From positions 154,032,881-154,096,880 of the forward strand of contig OZ024928.1 in assembly GCA_964017235.1 (NCBI GenBank): a stretch of DNA of 64,000 bases, given 5' to 3'. Source of the DNA: Sabellastarte sp. h YS-2021. Lineage: Eukaryota > Annelida > Polychaeta > Sabellida > Sabellidae. Under the pieces are notes generated by a model, which worked only from the letters and a program-made list of their open reading frames with translations, ran no database searches and was not told the origin of the DNA. How positions within the stretch are numbered: the stretch's first letter is position 1; each line of letters begins with the position of its first letter. The translations under genes and the position numbers were made by a program. Below are positions 24,640 to 36,567 of this stretch, piece by piece.

Positions 24640-24800
24640 CCACCATTTCTATGACTGCTTGTCGAAGTTGAGGGTTCCCGTTCAACAGCCAGGGTCATAT
24701 TGGGACAGGTCCTGAGAATTTGCCACTTGTGGGGCTCGAACCCACACAGGTGACAGCCTGTGATTAGATACTGAATTTGCTGACCACTAGGCAACCATGC
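24640..24800 (-). mobile_element. tRNA-derived SINE with well-kept polymerase III boxes
   Basis: On the minus strand it has box A GGTTGCCTAGTGGTCAGC and box B GGTTCGAGCCC with the right spacing for a tRNA-like promoter, then a body CTGTCCCAATATGACCCTGG. The head is not a working tRNA, because the acceptor arm does not pair. The 3' limit is uncertain. Confidence 0.7.
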
Positions 24801-24954
24801 ACCTAGACTGTTTGTCAAAATACACTGATTACTGCTAAACTTTATATTGTACATCTAACCACAATATTACACAACCTATCTGAACACCACTTCCTTAATT
24901 CCATGCCAGTCTCAAAACATTTTAACTTACATGGTCACTCTTGTAAACACTTGG

Positions 24955-25197
24955 GGGGCCAGGGTGGCAGAGTGGTAACACTCTCTCCTCCCACCTCTGA
25001 GGCTGGGGTTTGGTGACTGGCACGCCCTCAAGTGGGAAAGCTGGTAGTTGCTTACTGTTGGTTGACAGTTTACAGTAAAGAACCCTGACGATCTGTATCT
25101 ACTGGTTTCCTCTGCCCTTCCAACTACCCATCGTGATATGACTTGTACAGTGTTGAAATCAATAAAACCCCAAATAAATAAATGAATAAATAAATTA
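24955..25197 (+). mobile_element. SINE with 11-bp target-site duplication
   Basis: A 243-bp insertion flanked by TAAACACTTGG at 24944-24954 and again at 25198-25208. The head has a box A-like GTGGCAGAGTGGTAAC and the tail is AATAAATAAATGAATAAATAA. The middle (GTGGGAAAGCTGGTAGTTGC) is related to pieces at 32205-32330 and 34490-34640. The complete duplication and tail make this one of the youngest SINE copies in the window. Confidence 0.85.
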
Positions 25198-25542
25198 TAA
25201 ACACTTGGAATTTTGTGATGCAATGAAGAGGAACCAAAAATGACTCAAATGTTCACTCAAGGCTCAAGGCTAGGAACTAAAATCACTTTTGTGACATCTG
25301 TACCATTGCCTGAACCAGAATAAATGTAACCTAAGTGTGTAATAATATTCCCTTACCAATCATTATTGTTCATATAAACATCTAATTGAATGGACGATTA
25401 ACCACCATTCCTAAACACGAATGTGACAAATGTTTCAAAAAGAATTCATTCTTTTCTTGTCACATCATTACTGGGAAACATATATTTATCTAAATCAATT
25501 CATGTTTCCAGAGAGTCAATATGGACTCATATAGAACGAGAG

Positions 25543-25806
25543 CACTTGGAGAGTGCAGACCTCCACCCCAGACCCAACAGCTCGAATATTGCTTATGAGT
25601 ATAATGATAAAATATATCCATTAAAAATTTCTGGATTCAGATGGTTTACTATCAAAATGTTTAATCATTTGTTCCTTGTGCTATTGTGGACATTCCCCGA
25701 AAATTTTTCAAAATCAGTCCACAACTTTATGAGTTGTTTTGGAAACAAACAGACAGACAAACAGACAAATACATGCTAACAGTTACATAACCTCCTCAGT
25801 GGAGGT
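25543..25806 (+). repeat. Dispersed repeat, third copy
   Basis: Starts at GCACTTGGAGAGTGCAGACC and ends with CAGACAGACAAACAGACAAA followed by ATAACCTCCTCAGTGGAGG, like 6826-7180. The open frame crossing it is accidental. Confidence 0.65.
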
Positions 25807-26039
25807 AAACATAGTGGATTCTATAAGTGGAGCCAAAGTGAGTCAATTTTTTTGTGTAAAACTGATTTACTTTCCAAGATAAAAGTATTTTGTAGGAATT
25901 GGATGATGAATACCAGAAGTAGAACCAAATCCTATTGGTATTTTATATTCCAGTGATACATGATGGTAAAAAGCTATTGAGTCAAATCTTAAAGAATAGA
26001 GAGGGAAATACTTCTCTTCTATTTAAACAAGAATTCCCT

Positions 26040-26145
26040 ATCCCTATGAATAAATATTCTTGTTAACCTAGCGCAATGAGTTCCCCATTGTGGGGAAGAT
26101 ATTGCACCTGCAAAGCAGTAGATTAGATTAGATTTCCAGACAAAA
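26040..26145. repeat. Fragment of a dispersed repeat (pair with 34075-34150)
   Basis: GTGGGGAAGATATTGCACCT and GCAAAGCAGTAGATTAGATT recur inverted at 34080-34130 as GATCTACTGCTTTGCAGGTA and GAGTATCTTCCCAG. A short (TTAGA) run sits at one end, as in some LINE tails here. The family is unknown. Confidence 0.5.
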
Positions 26146-26225
26146 CGGTATTCATCACTATTAGAAGTACTAAGAATTCATACTAAAGGAAAGAAAACTA
26201 CCACTTGAAACTGTGTATTACTTAC

Positions 26226-26432
26226 CCGTCCTCCATATTGAAATCCTAGTTCATGGGAGACCCTCCTGGCTTCCGTCTCACCACCAGGGATTCTAACTGC
26301 CCATTCATTCACATACTCTTGTCCCCCAGGCGGGCTGGCCCCCACCACCTCTTCAGTCAGGCGGGCTAGGATTAGCTGTCCACTAAGATAGACCAGGAAG
26401 AAAAGTGGGATGTAACACACTGATTTGGTCAT
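26226..26432 (-). CDS. Proprotein convertase (furin/PC5-like), first coding exon
   Basis: This encodes residues 1-69 of a subtilisin-like proprotein convertase, which enters the secretory pathway and activates precursor proteins after basic sites. The start is the first ATG before a hydrophobic signal peptide (residues 8-22, rich in L, F, I and V). Residues 40-68 form the beginning of the prodomain: Y-V-N-E-W-A-V-R-I-P-G-G, then A-R-R-V and H-E-L-G-F. This is the family pattern (tNxWAVxIxGG...A...A...GF). The exon ends in phase 0 at a consensus donor (CGG|GTAAGT, 26225), and the next exon, 24 kb away at 1840, continues in frame with I-G-S-L-Q-D-Y-Y-H. In convertase genes an intron at this point, just before the DYYHF motif, is plausible. 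The 5' UTR and promoter are upstream and were not defined. The paralogue is undecided; a very recent pseudogene cannot be excluded because only the prodomain is visible. Confidence 0.85.
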
Positions 26433-28980
26433 ACTATACTCAACTTGGCCCTTTCAAGTTCTTCAACCTTTTTTATGCTATTGTTGGACTGTCTTCTTTT
26501 CCAGTCTTTTCTTCGAGTTTTATTTTTGGTTGTAATGACACCACTTGATATTTTTTACAAATATCTGCCACCAGACTTATTCTTGATCTGGCAAAGCTTT
26601 TATGATATGGTACACTCTTTTCTGTAGAAAAAAGTATCTAAAAAACTGGATAATAACTTTTTTAATTGCTAAAATTGCAGATATTATAAACCATGAGTAG
26701 AATCTTTCTTTGCTTTAAAACTAGTGTTCCATTCAATATTGCAAAGTAAAATTAAACAATTATATTTCCTAACATATTGTGTATTCTTTTCACACAAACT
26801 CTGAGGAAATCTCCTTGCAGTTGCTTCTCCAACACTCGTTGATGTGACACAATATTCTTCCTCAGTTTTCCAGTTGTATGCCAGGTCTTCTTGTCAGATG
26901 TTCTGTTCTGATTTCAATAACTTTCTTTATGACTTAAAATATAGCTATCCTTATCTGAACAAAGTTAGAAAGTTTGCCTCTAGTAGATAATTCAAGCTGT
27001 TGTTCTTTGTAATGCAATTCCAACATATATTCAAAACTCAAATTAAACTTATCAGAATTCTTCTTCTTTGACCTTCTGGTTGATTTATACTGGTGTTTCT
27101 TTTTATCACAAAATGTCCAGTAATTAAAATGCAAATTATCGAAAATATTTTTATTGTGGATATTGCATTCTTCTTGTAGTTTCTTTTTCCTCACTTTATG
27201 TTGTGTTTGTAGTATTTATTCCATTTTCAGTGACACCGCGGTTTCTTGGTTAGATATACACAAAGAGAACAGTTCTATATACAGAGTCGGACTGTACACA
27301 GATACAAGTTTCAGATGTTCCAATTGCACAATGTTTAGCACTGCGTGTGTGTGTCACCTCCCTCTCTCTCTGTCAGTGGGTTTGTGAGCAAGCCTTTTAC
27401 TCCTGATCCAATCTTCTATCCTCTCTTTGATACCTGAAACTGCAGAACAAAAAACAAGCGTCACTTCTACATGAACAATTAGCTACATTAGTTTGTAACT
27501 CCAAGCCGCTGACTAATTAGATGAGTAGCATTCAGCAATGGAAGGGGTACGGACAAAAAGGAGATTGTTTTTCTTCCTATTGAAACCAGTGCCATATTTT
27601 TATGGAGAAAAATAGAAAGTACACAATGAGAAAAAGTTGCAATTTTATGCAATGGAGTTTAATATTTTCATAAAACCAAAGAGACTTTAGAATATATGTT
27701 TTACTGTGTTTTGCAGAAGATCTGACTGAAATATATATCTCATTTCGTAACCCTGTTCTTATCAAAGAATACAAGATTCTTTCATTTACGTACATATAAT
27801 CCATTAATGATGCATATCTCTAGTTACACTGATGTCTATTCTAACATAAATGAATGAAAATGTATCCTGTTGACACACCGCCTAATTCAATAGTGCGAGG
27901 AAAAGTGTTCCTTCCAAGAAATGATTATGAAATTTGGCTTCCCAAAGTTTTCCATAAAACATTACACATGAAATCATACTTTGCAAATTTTTATTTTTAA
28001 AAACACCCCCTTAAGTTTTCCATGAACTATTACAAATGAAAACAGACTTTTTAAATTTTATTTCTGAAAACACACTTCTTATATTGGGGGATCCTTATAT
28101 TTAACCCACCTAATGTAAAATATCACATCGTTTTCTGGCTATGTATGTAAATGAACAATGTAAGCAAACATCTGAAAACAAGTCATACAAAATGTAACAC
28201 CGTCGCAAAATTAGAATTTAAGTGGCATCCAGATAAATTTCCAGATTATGATTTCTAAATTAAAATATTATACAGTGACAACTGTGAGAATTAGGACATT
28301 TCTTGCAGTCTCTCTGTTAGTAATTATTTATAATTTATCTACAGAGTGCAGTAATTGTATTAAAAGATTCTTTGTACACGTCACTTGATTTCCATATTAT
28401 ACCTGTACTGTGCATGAGCTTATTTCACCCTAGGCTTCCCAATATGAACAGGCTCTTTTCTGAATAAATTCCCTTTTGGTGTGAGTGTCAAACGTGGTTC
28501 TACCCCCTGTAACAAGCATACGAACCTCCACTGTTTACTGACACAACTTGACAAATGCATATGCAGGGCTTCCTTCCTGAAAATAGACGTCACTGTGTGT
28601 TGTCATGGATCCTATTAACCTTACATAAACACCACAAAGCTTTTGTGTTTTTTATTTATATTAAAACATAAATAATGTATATGGTAAATGTGGAAGAAAC
28701 TGATCTCATTACTGCATGTAATATAACTGATTTATTTGATGTGGCTAGAAATGTTTTAATTTTGGTAAAGTCTTATTCCATGTTGTACATTTTTCTCTTT
28801 GTCACTTTTGTATTCAGGTAACCTCTTGTAGTTCTGTCTGGCCATACTAGTGTTTCTTTTTCTTATCATGCATTTTTTTTCATCACTTTGGTGAGGTCAG
28901 TATAAAATTAAATGGACAGGGAAAAGTGTCGGTCTCACATGTAGGTTATCCAAATGTTTGATTTATGTAAAAAGTGTCTC
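26433..28980 (-). other. Region upstream of the convertase start; no feature fixed
   Basis: This should hold the 5' UTR and promoter of the convertase gene. I see no TATA box at a convincing place and no CpG-rich island. A CT-rich block with short CTCTCTCT runs lies at 27355-27380. A potential upstream-exon donor (TTTCAG|GTATCA on the minus strand, near 27430) is possible but unsupported. The rest is AT-rich DNA without recognisable genes. Confidence 0.35.
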
Positions 28981-28994
28981 ACTGGAAGCTAGGC

Positions 28995-29150
28995 CTCAGT
29001 GAGTGAGTGAGTGACAAGTTTAGTGTATGATCACTTGGTTCTCAACTCTGTGGTTATGAGGTCAACTCCAGGTGATGGCCACATGTGGGACATACTGACA
29101 ACCTGTCCTGATATGACCTTTTCGTTGATATAGACATCCACTCCACCAAT
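28995..29150 (+). repeat. SINE-like remnant
   Basis: Begins in a (GTGA)n run, then ATCACTTGGTTCTCAACTCT and a box B-like GAGGTCAACTCC, and ends with CTGTCCTGATATGACC and TTGATATAGACATCCACTCC. Its general layout is that of the tRNA-derived SINEs in this window, but it is too decayed for a firm assignment. Confidence 0.4.
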
Positions 29151-29579
29151 TTATAAATTCTGAATCTCAGAAAGCTATACTTAGATGGATACACCTCTTA
29201 TTTAAACAGCTAGTGTACAGGGGGCCAGGATTAATGGTCGCTGCTTCATGGCTTTGAGAGAAAATGCTTAATTAATATATTTGTTGATTGTAGACAGAAC
29301 CAGAAGGGCCTTAAGAACAAGGCTAAAGTTTGCTAACAGAGTCCGCCTCATTTCCCTGTCTTTGTGGGGAGCCCAGTCACAACAATGATTTAAAATTGTT
29401 GTTCTTTGGGCTGAAAAAAAATTATCAAAATACATGTACACCAAACAACACAGACTGTAAAATGTAAAACACAAAGTGCAAAACCATTGGTTCCGTAAGT
29501 TTTAAAAGTGGCTAAAGGCCTGGTTTCATTTTCAAGTAACGTCAGGGATGAGCCTCTAAATTTGAAGTCGGGTAGATTG

Positions 29580-29900
29580 GGGGTAAAAATACCCCCCCCC
29601 CCCCAAAAAAAAAAAAAAAAAAGGCTGGGGAATTTCCAGAAATGTCTGCAATGGCACAAGCAACGGATGACTCAGTTTTGGTGGTGATCCGGATCACTGG
29701 CTGGATCAAGGTATTTTTAAATTACTTTTTATTAATGTGAGATAGGGCTATCATGGGTTTGGTTGTGTCCGTTTGCAAAATAACTAAAAAATGTCACAGA
29801 TTTTGATGAAAATTTCGGGAAATGTTAAAAATGGCAATAGGAAGAGATAACTTGATTTTGTTGGTGATCCATAACACTGTCTGGATCCAGGTATATTTTA
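29580..29900. repeat. Homopolymer runs and a duplicated GGTGATCC block
   Basis: A run of 14 C followed by 18 A (about 29590-29622) precedes two diverged copies, ~180 bp apart, of a block that ends GGTGATCCGGATCACTGGCT / GGTGATCCATAACACTGTCT and GGATC(A/C)AGGTAT. Between 29910 and 31040 I recognise only the end of another dispersed repeat (GCAGACATCTGCACTCTTTG, about 30105). Confidence 0.6.
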
Positions 29901-31040
29901 AAGGATTATTTCTTGCCAGATAGGAACATTTTCAGTACACGCATATATACATCCATAACTAATCATCCGATTGCTGGGTAAAACAATGCAGGTCACTTGC
30001 ACAATAGTGTCTATAATATGCTTAAGTCTTATCTGAATCCTAGCAAAATTCTAAATACTGTGATCCAGATCAGGAAAAAGTAGAGGTGGAAACAAGCTGC
30101 TTGGCAGACATCTGCACTCTTTGAGTGCTTTTCTAGTTTTCAGATTTGATAAGCACGAGGCAACTGAACAGAGGAAGGCGTTTCACTTGTAATCCAAACA
30201 TTTGATCTTCACGTTTTACTTTACTCCTAGCCTTGTCTAAGGGCTCTCTTGTTTGTGGTTTAACTCACATCTCTCAGGCAGTGGATGTGATATAAAATGT
30301 TATATGTGTACATTATGACTTTTTAGATGTGCCTTGAGTAAACAGATTGCTAAACAATAGACTCATCTCATGCTTTAGTGTTTAGCCTTCACAGAAGTGG
30401 GAACACAGATGAAGTTGATGACTTAGAGGTCCAATAAATAATCAGAGAAATCAGATGAAAGATACCCCTGAAAAGTGAATTTTGAAATTTATGTAAAATA
30501 TTGAATAAAAAGCTTTTATACATTTTACAATACAGTAAATCTCTAAAAAATTATATTACCTTAACAAACAAACAAGATATCCCTTTTTGCACAATTAGTC
30601 CCTCAATTGTCCCCATTACCTCTAATATTTAAGTAGAGCATCATCTTATTTGAGTGCTTTATGTAATTGTTTATTTTGAATATTTAAACAATAACTCATG
30701 TTTTAACTATATTATTATTTTTAGCAGATTTTAGGTGTTTTTTTTCAGGTAAGTTTGAAAAAGTATGTGTAATAGTTAAGTGTTAAGCTAAGTTTTTTTG
30801 GGAAAAAATACCAGTCATTGATGACACTTGACACTTTGTTAATTCCCTTGTGTACTCAACTTGACAGAGTATTATTAAATTTACCTCACACCTCTCATTC
30901 CCAAAACAAAGAAAAATATATACAAAGCTAAAACCTTTATTTGATAAAAAACACTTATCTATTTTTGCAAATTAAATATTCTTTGTAATCAGAGTGGTAA
31001 TATGGAAGACGATAAGCCATTATAAAATGTAAAGTAAAGC

Positions 31041-31535
31041 CTCTCTTACATCCCATTGTATGTGCACGTATGTCCTGGTTACAGAGAACAACTGCATAAT
31101 TTGCAAGGGACACTCAAGCTACACGTGATATTTTATAACAGAATATCAAGGTCGCAGACACCCCGCAATGAAAATTGGCATGCATACTTTTCTTTGCGTG
31201 CACACAGTAGTCCAATAAATGCATCCATGTCTCAAGGGTAACTTACAATAGACTTGCGTACATGCATTCCCCTTGCGGGTGTTACAAGATCTCCCCATTT
31301 ACTTGCAGGGTTTGCAGGTGCCATATAATACACTCATGTGTATCTTGCATCCATATTAACCCACTGTGGGGCCTGTAGCTTGTCACAGTCTGTTCTTTGA
31401 TGTTCAAGTGCTGGCACACTTGTTGGGAGAATACATCCTGTCTGCCACCCCACTACCAGGCTACGTTCATATTTTTCAGCAATATTTGCAGCACACTTAC
31501 GTGTGTACACATGCATGATGGGATGTAAGGGAAGC
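31041..31535. mobile_element. Element with ~35-bp inverted ends (CTTACATCCCAT)
   Basis: The left end CTCTTACATCCCATTGTATG plus TGCACGTATG is repeated inverted at about 31497-31535 (TACGTGTGTACACATGCATG followed by ATGGGATGTAAGG). About 495 bp with no transposase frame, so it could be a non-autonomous DNA element. Target duplications were not identified. Confidence 0.5.
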
Positions 31536-31539
31536 TTAT

Positions 31540-34480
31540 GTCTCTGATGTCCCATCGTACATGTTTGTAGCCATTGTGCATGCACACAGAGAATGATGTA
31601 CATGAAATGATGTACCAGAACCCTGTTTTAAAGCAGAGTGGAAGAGAATTAATCTGTCCCTGGACATAATGCTCTAAGGTGCTGCAGAAGTCTGGAAAGG
31701 GACCCAGCCTAATGGCCAGAGTCTCCATGTTAGTGTTTGACAGTGGAGAAAACTATGGTCAGGGATGGGATAGGTTGAATAGGTAAGACTTCAGCATGGA
31801 ATGGATCTTTCTGAATTTTTTATGTGAGTTGGGCCTCCACCAAAGGAAGAAGTGATTACATTTTGGGAAAGATAGGGATAATATTACTGATACAAAAAAA
31901 TCCCCCCCCCCCCCCCCCGGTGGAGGTCTGCATTGTACGAATGCTTTCTACTTAACACAGGTAACACTGGTACTTTTCAATTTTTAATTTGTCACTTTCA
32001 AACAAAGAAAAACAGCATAATCTATTCTTATCAGACATTCTGCTGAGTTACTGCTAGAAAATTGTGAGATACATTATTATTTCCTAATGATACATCCAAC
32101 ACAAAACATATGTTGTTCACCATAAAGATATTCGTTATTGGTCGAGAAGATTGAGGTGAAAAAAGCTCTGCACATTGAAAGCAATAATTGGTGTTGAGCT
32201 TTTTTACATAATATATTAGACACATAGCACCTCTCAGATCCTGCGTTTGATTGCCAGCCTGGTCTGAAGCAGGGATGTTGGTAGTTGCTTGCCAGTGCCA
32301 AGTTGTTCTCAATGCAAAATCTTGACCAACTAGTATTGAGTATGCACTTTTTTCTCCATCTCCACAACTATGCACCATGGTATTGCCTACCACAATGTGA
32401 TAAAGTCACTCAAAACACAAACCATGCAAACACTGAGGACATTCTTTCTGATGTATCGGAGCAACATCTGAGAAGCTGTTTGGTTTTTAGTATTGAATGA
32501 CATCAAATTTGGCACATTAAAGAAAGCAGTCTCCACCATTCAGATGACAGTTTGACTTGCTCCAAGTCTTTGTATTTCTCATCCCACCAAATCTGACATA
32601 CATAAAATCATTATGCATCCACTTGAAGAGGGTAAAATCCTTCTTTATGCTGAAATACAGCCCCACATTATGGTAAGTCATAAGTCCTCATATAATACCT
32701 AAGACAAAAGGACTTGAAGAAAGTCTAAATGACAGGACAAACATGCAAAGGGTAAATTGAGGAAGAATCATTAACATGTACTTACCTAAGTTTCAGTGAA
32801 AATATCTGCTTAAATATGCTATTCTATGTTGTTCTATTTATTCTATGTTGTAAAGAAAAACTATGAAATCCGACGTAATAAACTATAATCCTATCTATCA
32901 TGTAACTTCTCACTTTTAACAAATGTTTTGAATGTGTACTGATATATCCACAATTCTGTTACTGTAGGCTGTGTTTTTATTTAGGCATTTCATTTAAAGC
33001 CATGTTTTTTGTTGAATAAATAGTAAATGTTTTTTTTTGTAAATGTACATATATCAGCTACATTGTTACAATTTAGTTACTAGTGTGTCAAACAACGCAG
33101 AAAAAAACACCCTATTTATTTATTGTCTGAATGTTTTTTATGCTTACAGTAGCTGGTTTTAAAAATACTGAAGCATTAATTCCTAATTTGCCACTCGCCA
33201 GTCAAATCAATGGTCCTGTTACGGTAAATTAGTGACATTTTTATCAGCACTAAATAACATGAAACGGGAGAAATTAGTTGTTGGTGTTGCCAATAATAAC
33301 TGCCCCATTCCACATGGTTGACAAAAAGCAAAACAAAGGAGAACTATGGATCATTTGAGCAGTTTTAATACATTACTGTATACACGTATACATATAGCAC
33401 ACACTTATATACAAATATGTTCATTGGTGGCTTGGGGAAAAACAGCTAAGAAAACTGCATGGATAGAAGATGAAAACCAAATGTTGTTATCTGGGACTGT
33501 TGAAATGGTGTTGTAATGTGAAAACTCCTATTGCTTCAAATAAACCTCAGCATTCATCTAACCAGCACTCTGTCTCATAATGGAGTTTATAGTGCAAATC
33601 ATGTGTTATTTTATTGAGCTAACTCAATGTGTGCTAGAATAAAATTACATTTGAACCCATTTAAGTTAAACTTAAAGTACCAAAATACTTTTACTTTACC
33701 GTCCTTCTGGATAACAGGGTAAATGCCAATAGATTGAGGCAAAGGTACTGTTATCTACTTCCACTAAAAGGGAATTTCTCATAAAAGATGTTCAATTTTA
33801 TTGAAAACAATAGATTTTTAAGCATTAACTTATCTGGTATTAAGAAAAGTTAAATTACTTCCATTTCCTGTCAGTGGTATTGGAGCGTTACCGACACATT
33901 TTACCAAATAAATGAACTCTCTTTTGCCATTTAAGATCCGACACACTTAATACATATATGTTAAGCAGAATTATATTAAATCAGTTTCTGGTAAAAAGAT
34001 GTTTTCCATTAAAACACACCATTATTAATATGATGTATACTGGAGACAGGAAAAATTTATTTTCCTAGTCAGTTAGGATCTTATGTGATCTACTGCTTTG
34101 CAGGTAGAGTATCTTCCCAGAAGGAGGATCTCAATATGTTCAACTAAGGAAAGAATGACCAAAAGTATTACGATTCTCCTTGACACAAACTTTCAAAGAA
34201 TTGTCTTGGTCCCAATGAATGCCTGCTTCAAATGAACACCAAGGTATTTACAAAACATTTTATCTAAAGCTTAGATTTAAATTTTGGATTAACTTTAATC
34301 AATGTAATTTTATTTATTATTATTATTATTTTAACAAGACAGATTGCAAGTAGCTGATAGATATCTCTAAATAAAGTATAATTAAAGGGTAGGAAGATGT
34401 TATAACAAAAGAACAGATTGCACTGTGATGAGATGGGTTCTTATACAATAAAGTTATATGTTATGATATTAGTAAAAGGA
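31540..34480. other. Non-coding stretch with scattered remnants
   Basis: This includes a run of about 17 C at 31903-31918 next to a GGTGGAGGTCTGCA remnant. A SINE-like piece sits at 32205-32330 (CTCTCAGATCCTGCGTTTGA, box B-like). At 34075-34150 is the inverted mate of the repeat at 26040. No exons or other features are recognised; the rest is AT-rich. Confidence 0.4.
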
Positions 34481-34489
34481 GGACAATGG

Positions 34490-34640
34490 ATAATACACTA
34501 GTCTACCATCTCTCAGGTCTTGAGTTTGATTCCTGCTCCCACCTAAAATGGGAAAGCAGGTGGTTGCCTGCCAGTGGCTGAAGATATTCACTGCAATCTC
34601 TTGACAAACTGGAATCCATTGTTTTCGTCCCTCCACTTAA
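34490..34640 (+). mobile_element. SINE-like fragment
   Basis: TACCATCTCTCAGGTCTTGA plus GTTTGATTCC (box B-like), then AATGGGAAAGCAGGTGGTTG and CCAGTGGCTGAAGATATTCA. It shares order and sequence with the middle of the SINE at 24955-25197 and with 32205-32330. Confidence 0.55.
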
Positions 34641-34679
34641 CTGTGTGTTGAGATATAAACTTTTTAATAGGTTCAAAGT

Positions 34680-34975
34680 AATTCTTATTGTGTATTTATA
34701 CTCAGCCCGATATCTCCATATACTACAGGATTCCAAAGCGTTATTTAACCCAGCCGACTGCACAAGTACAGCCCAAGTTCTAAAGTAACTGACATTCACC
34801 TAACTGAAACTCAGAAGCTCATGGATGACCATTTATCAACGTCCTTGAGGTTCTTTAGCCTGCCACTGGGGATAGGACCCAATGACAGAGGACCACCATT
34901 TTAAGTGGTCATCCGACCCGCTATGTATCTGTCTGTATCTTGGTTTGAACCCGCGTTCATAAATAAATCTGTAAA
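34680..34975 (-). mobile_element. tRNA-derived SINE, copy 3
   Basis: Same family as 9546-9975. On the minus strand: box B-like GGGTTCAAACC, body GTCATTGGGTCCTATCCCCA and GGCAGGCTAAAGAACCTCAA, then a 3' part with AACGCTTTGGAATCC, GATATCGGGCTGAGTATAAA. The head lacks a clear box A. From 34980 to 36450 I see nothing further. Confidence 0.75.
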
Positions 34976-36455
34976 GCTTGTTGAAAGTGATGCTGAGTCC
35001 AAATCAATCAATGAATATAAGTAAAATATTAGTAAAATACTTCTATTTTAACAGGATTGCCTGTGTACTATTAATACCTCTGCAGATAAAAGCCTATTTC
35101 TATTTCAACAAGCTCTCTGGTGGACAGAGATAAGCTTAAAATTTAAGATGGATGTTTACTGGGAAAAAAAGCAGGAAACCGAATAACTTAGTTTTCAAAT
35201 CATTTACATCCTTCTTAATTTTTAACAGTACATACAAAATCACAATAACCTTTGTTTATGCAGGAAATACAGACATATTATGACAAAAACTGAATCACAA
35301 TTTCAATGGATTGGTTATATATCAGATAAACACAGAATAAACACAGAGCTTGACTCTGCACAAAAGTAAATTCTGGTCTGTCAACATGATTCTGACAGAA
35401 CTGCTTCTTGGATGTGACAGTTCATTTTAAGCAGTACTTTCCAACAGAATTAATCTGCAACAACTGACCTTTCCTAGTGGGGGAGTCAAGAAAGGTTAAC
35501 ACTGTTTTGAGTTCAACAAAGAATATATAGTTCCAGAAATACAAGGCGTATACCTATAGTTTGTGGGACAACTGGAATGGACTGAAATATACTGTATTAT
35601 TTTTTATTTTGATATTGACAAAGCAATTCCTTAGTGGAACTCAGTGATCAATAAACTTGGCTTTTAGTCACTTAGCTTTACCATTTGTGATTGTTGGGTT
35701 GAATCTTGCTCAAATTATTCAGTGAATATTGTGACAGTAAATTAACAACTGAATCTAAATAAATATTAACAAACAAAGTTCAACATAGTTGTCTTGTATG
35801 CTTCTCTTTTAATGTGGTACGATATGATTTAATCAATGAATGTTGTTGCTAAATCTTGATTATTATTTGTCAACATTTATCCAAGCATTTATATTTATTA
35901 TAGACCTAACAGCTTAAAATTTGACCAAGGCATATGTCATTACATATTATTTGAATTGGTTTTGTATCTGAAGCAATCACAAGCATGAACACACAAACCA
36001 ATAACAAGATAGCATTTTTCCTTCTTTAAAACTGTTGCTCTACTGAAATCCTTTTAAAGATTAAACATTTTAAAGATCAAGACAGTGTGGTTTTATTACC
36101 AATTCGACAAATAGTTACTTTTCTTATTTGGACTAAAACTTTGCAAAAAAAAATTGTCCAAAATTTTATTATCTGAACTAATATTCATTTTTGCCATGTA
36201 ACTTTAATACTGTGGTCTGAAAAGCCTCACAATGTGTGAGAGGATAGATTTTTTCATTAATACACTTTGAGTAACTATGACACGTCTGCACCCCTAACTA
36301 TACATTTCATTTAATTAAACATAACAACTTGTGACACGTGACGTTTAGTTAATTATGTAACTGATATTTGGAAATAATGAAATTATCACACTACCTTATG
36401 TTTCCCAAAAGTCACTATGCTCATACACCACTAAACTATGTTACATTAAACCTGG

Positions 36456-36567
36456 GGTCGTATTCACGAAAGGTCTTAGCCAAGTCTTAGGCTTAACTTG
36501 GCTATATTTTTATACAAAAGTTAAGCCTAAGACTTGGTTAACACCTTTCGTGAATACGACCCCTGGT
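36456..36567. mobile_element. 112-bp palindromic MITE, copy 1
   Basis: Almost the whole element is an inverted repeat: left arm GGGGTCGTATTCACGAAAGG then TCTTAGCCAAGTCTTAGGC, right arm its near-complement ending CCTTTCGTGAATACGACCCC. A small AT-rich loop lies between. It would form a long hairpin in RNA or single-stranded DNA. No coding sequence. Confidence 0.85.

Larger units (their letters stand above)
1841..26225 (-). other. 24.4-kb first intron of the convertase gene
   Basis: The stretch between the donor after exon 1 (CGG|GTAAGT, 26225 downward) and the acceptor before exon 2 (TTCTAG, ending 1841). It separates phase-0 exons. It is AT-rich and carries no other exon I can support. The recognisable content is repeats, listed separately: a 5S-like sequence, LINE 3' ends, SINEs, MITE-like elements and tandem repeats. 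There is also a 22-bp duplication at 3169-3218 (unit with TATGATTATTATGATCA). Stretches 2700-3470, 7180-8970, 10400-11840, 11930-12810, 12990-14350, 18380-19260, 20860-23880 and 25210-25540 hold nothing I recognise. Confidence 0.75.

Noticed and set aside
24725..24800. True tRNA gene on the minus strand
   Set aside because: Box A and box B are good but the acceptor arms do not pair and a SINE body follows.
25423..25779. 118-codon open frame on the plus strand
   Set aside because: Largely overlaps the dispersed repeat ending in CAGACAAACA runs; the coding sense is accidental.
27154..27387. Plus-strand 77-codon frame near the convertase 5' end as a small secreted peptide
   Set aside because: It starts with a hydrophobic, Cys-rich run but ends in CT-rich simple sequence and has no conserved pattern; unsupported.
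32031..32393. 120-codon open frame on the minus strand
   Set aside because: Passes through a SINE-like fragment; two overlapping frames are equally open and nothing resembles a protein family.
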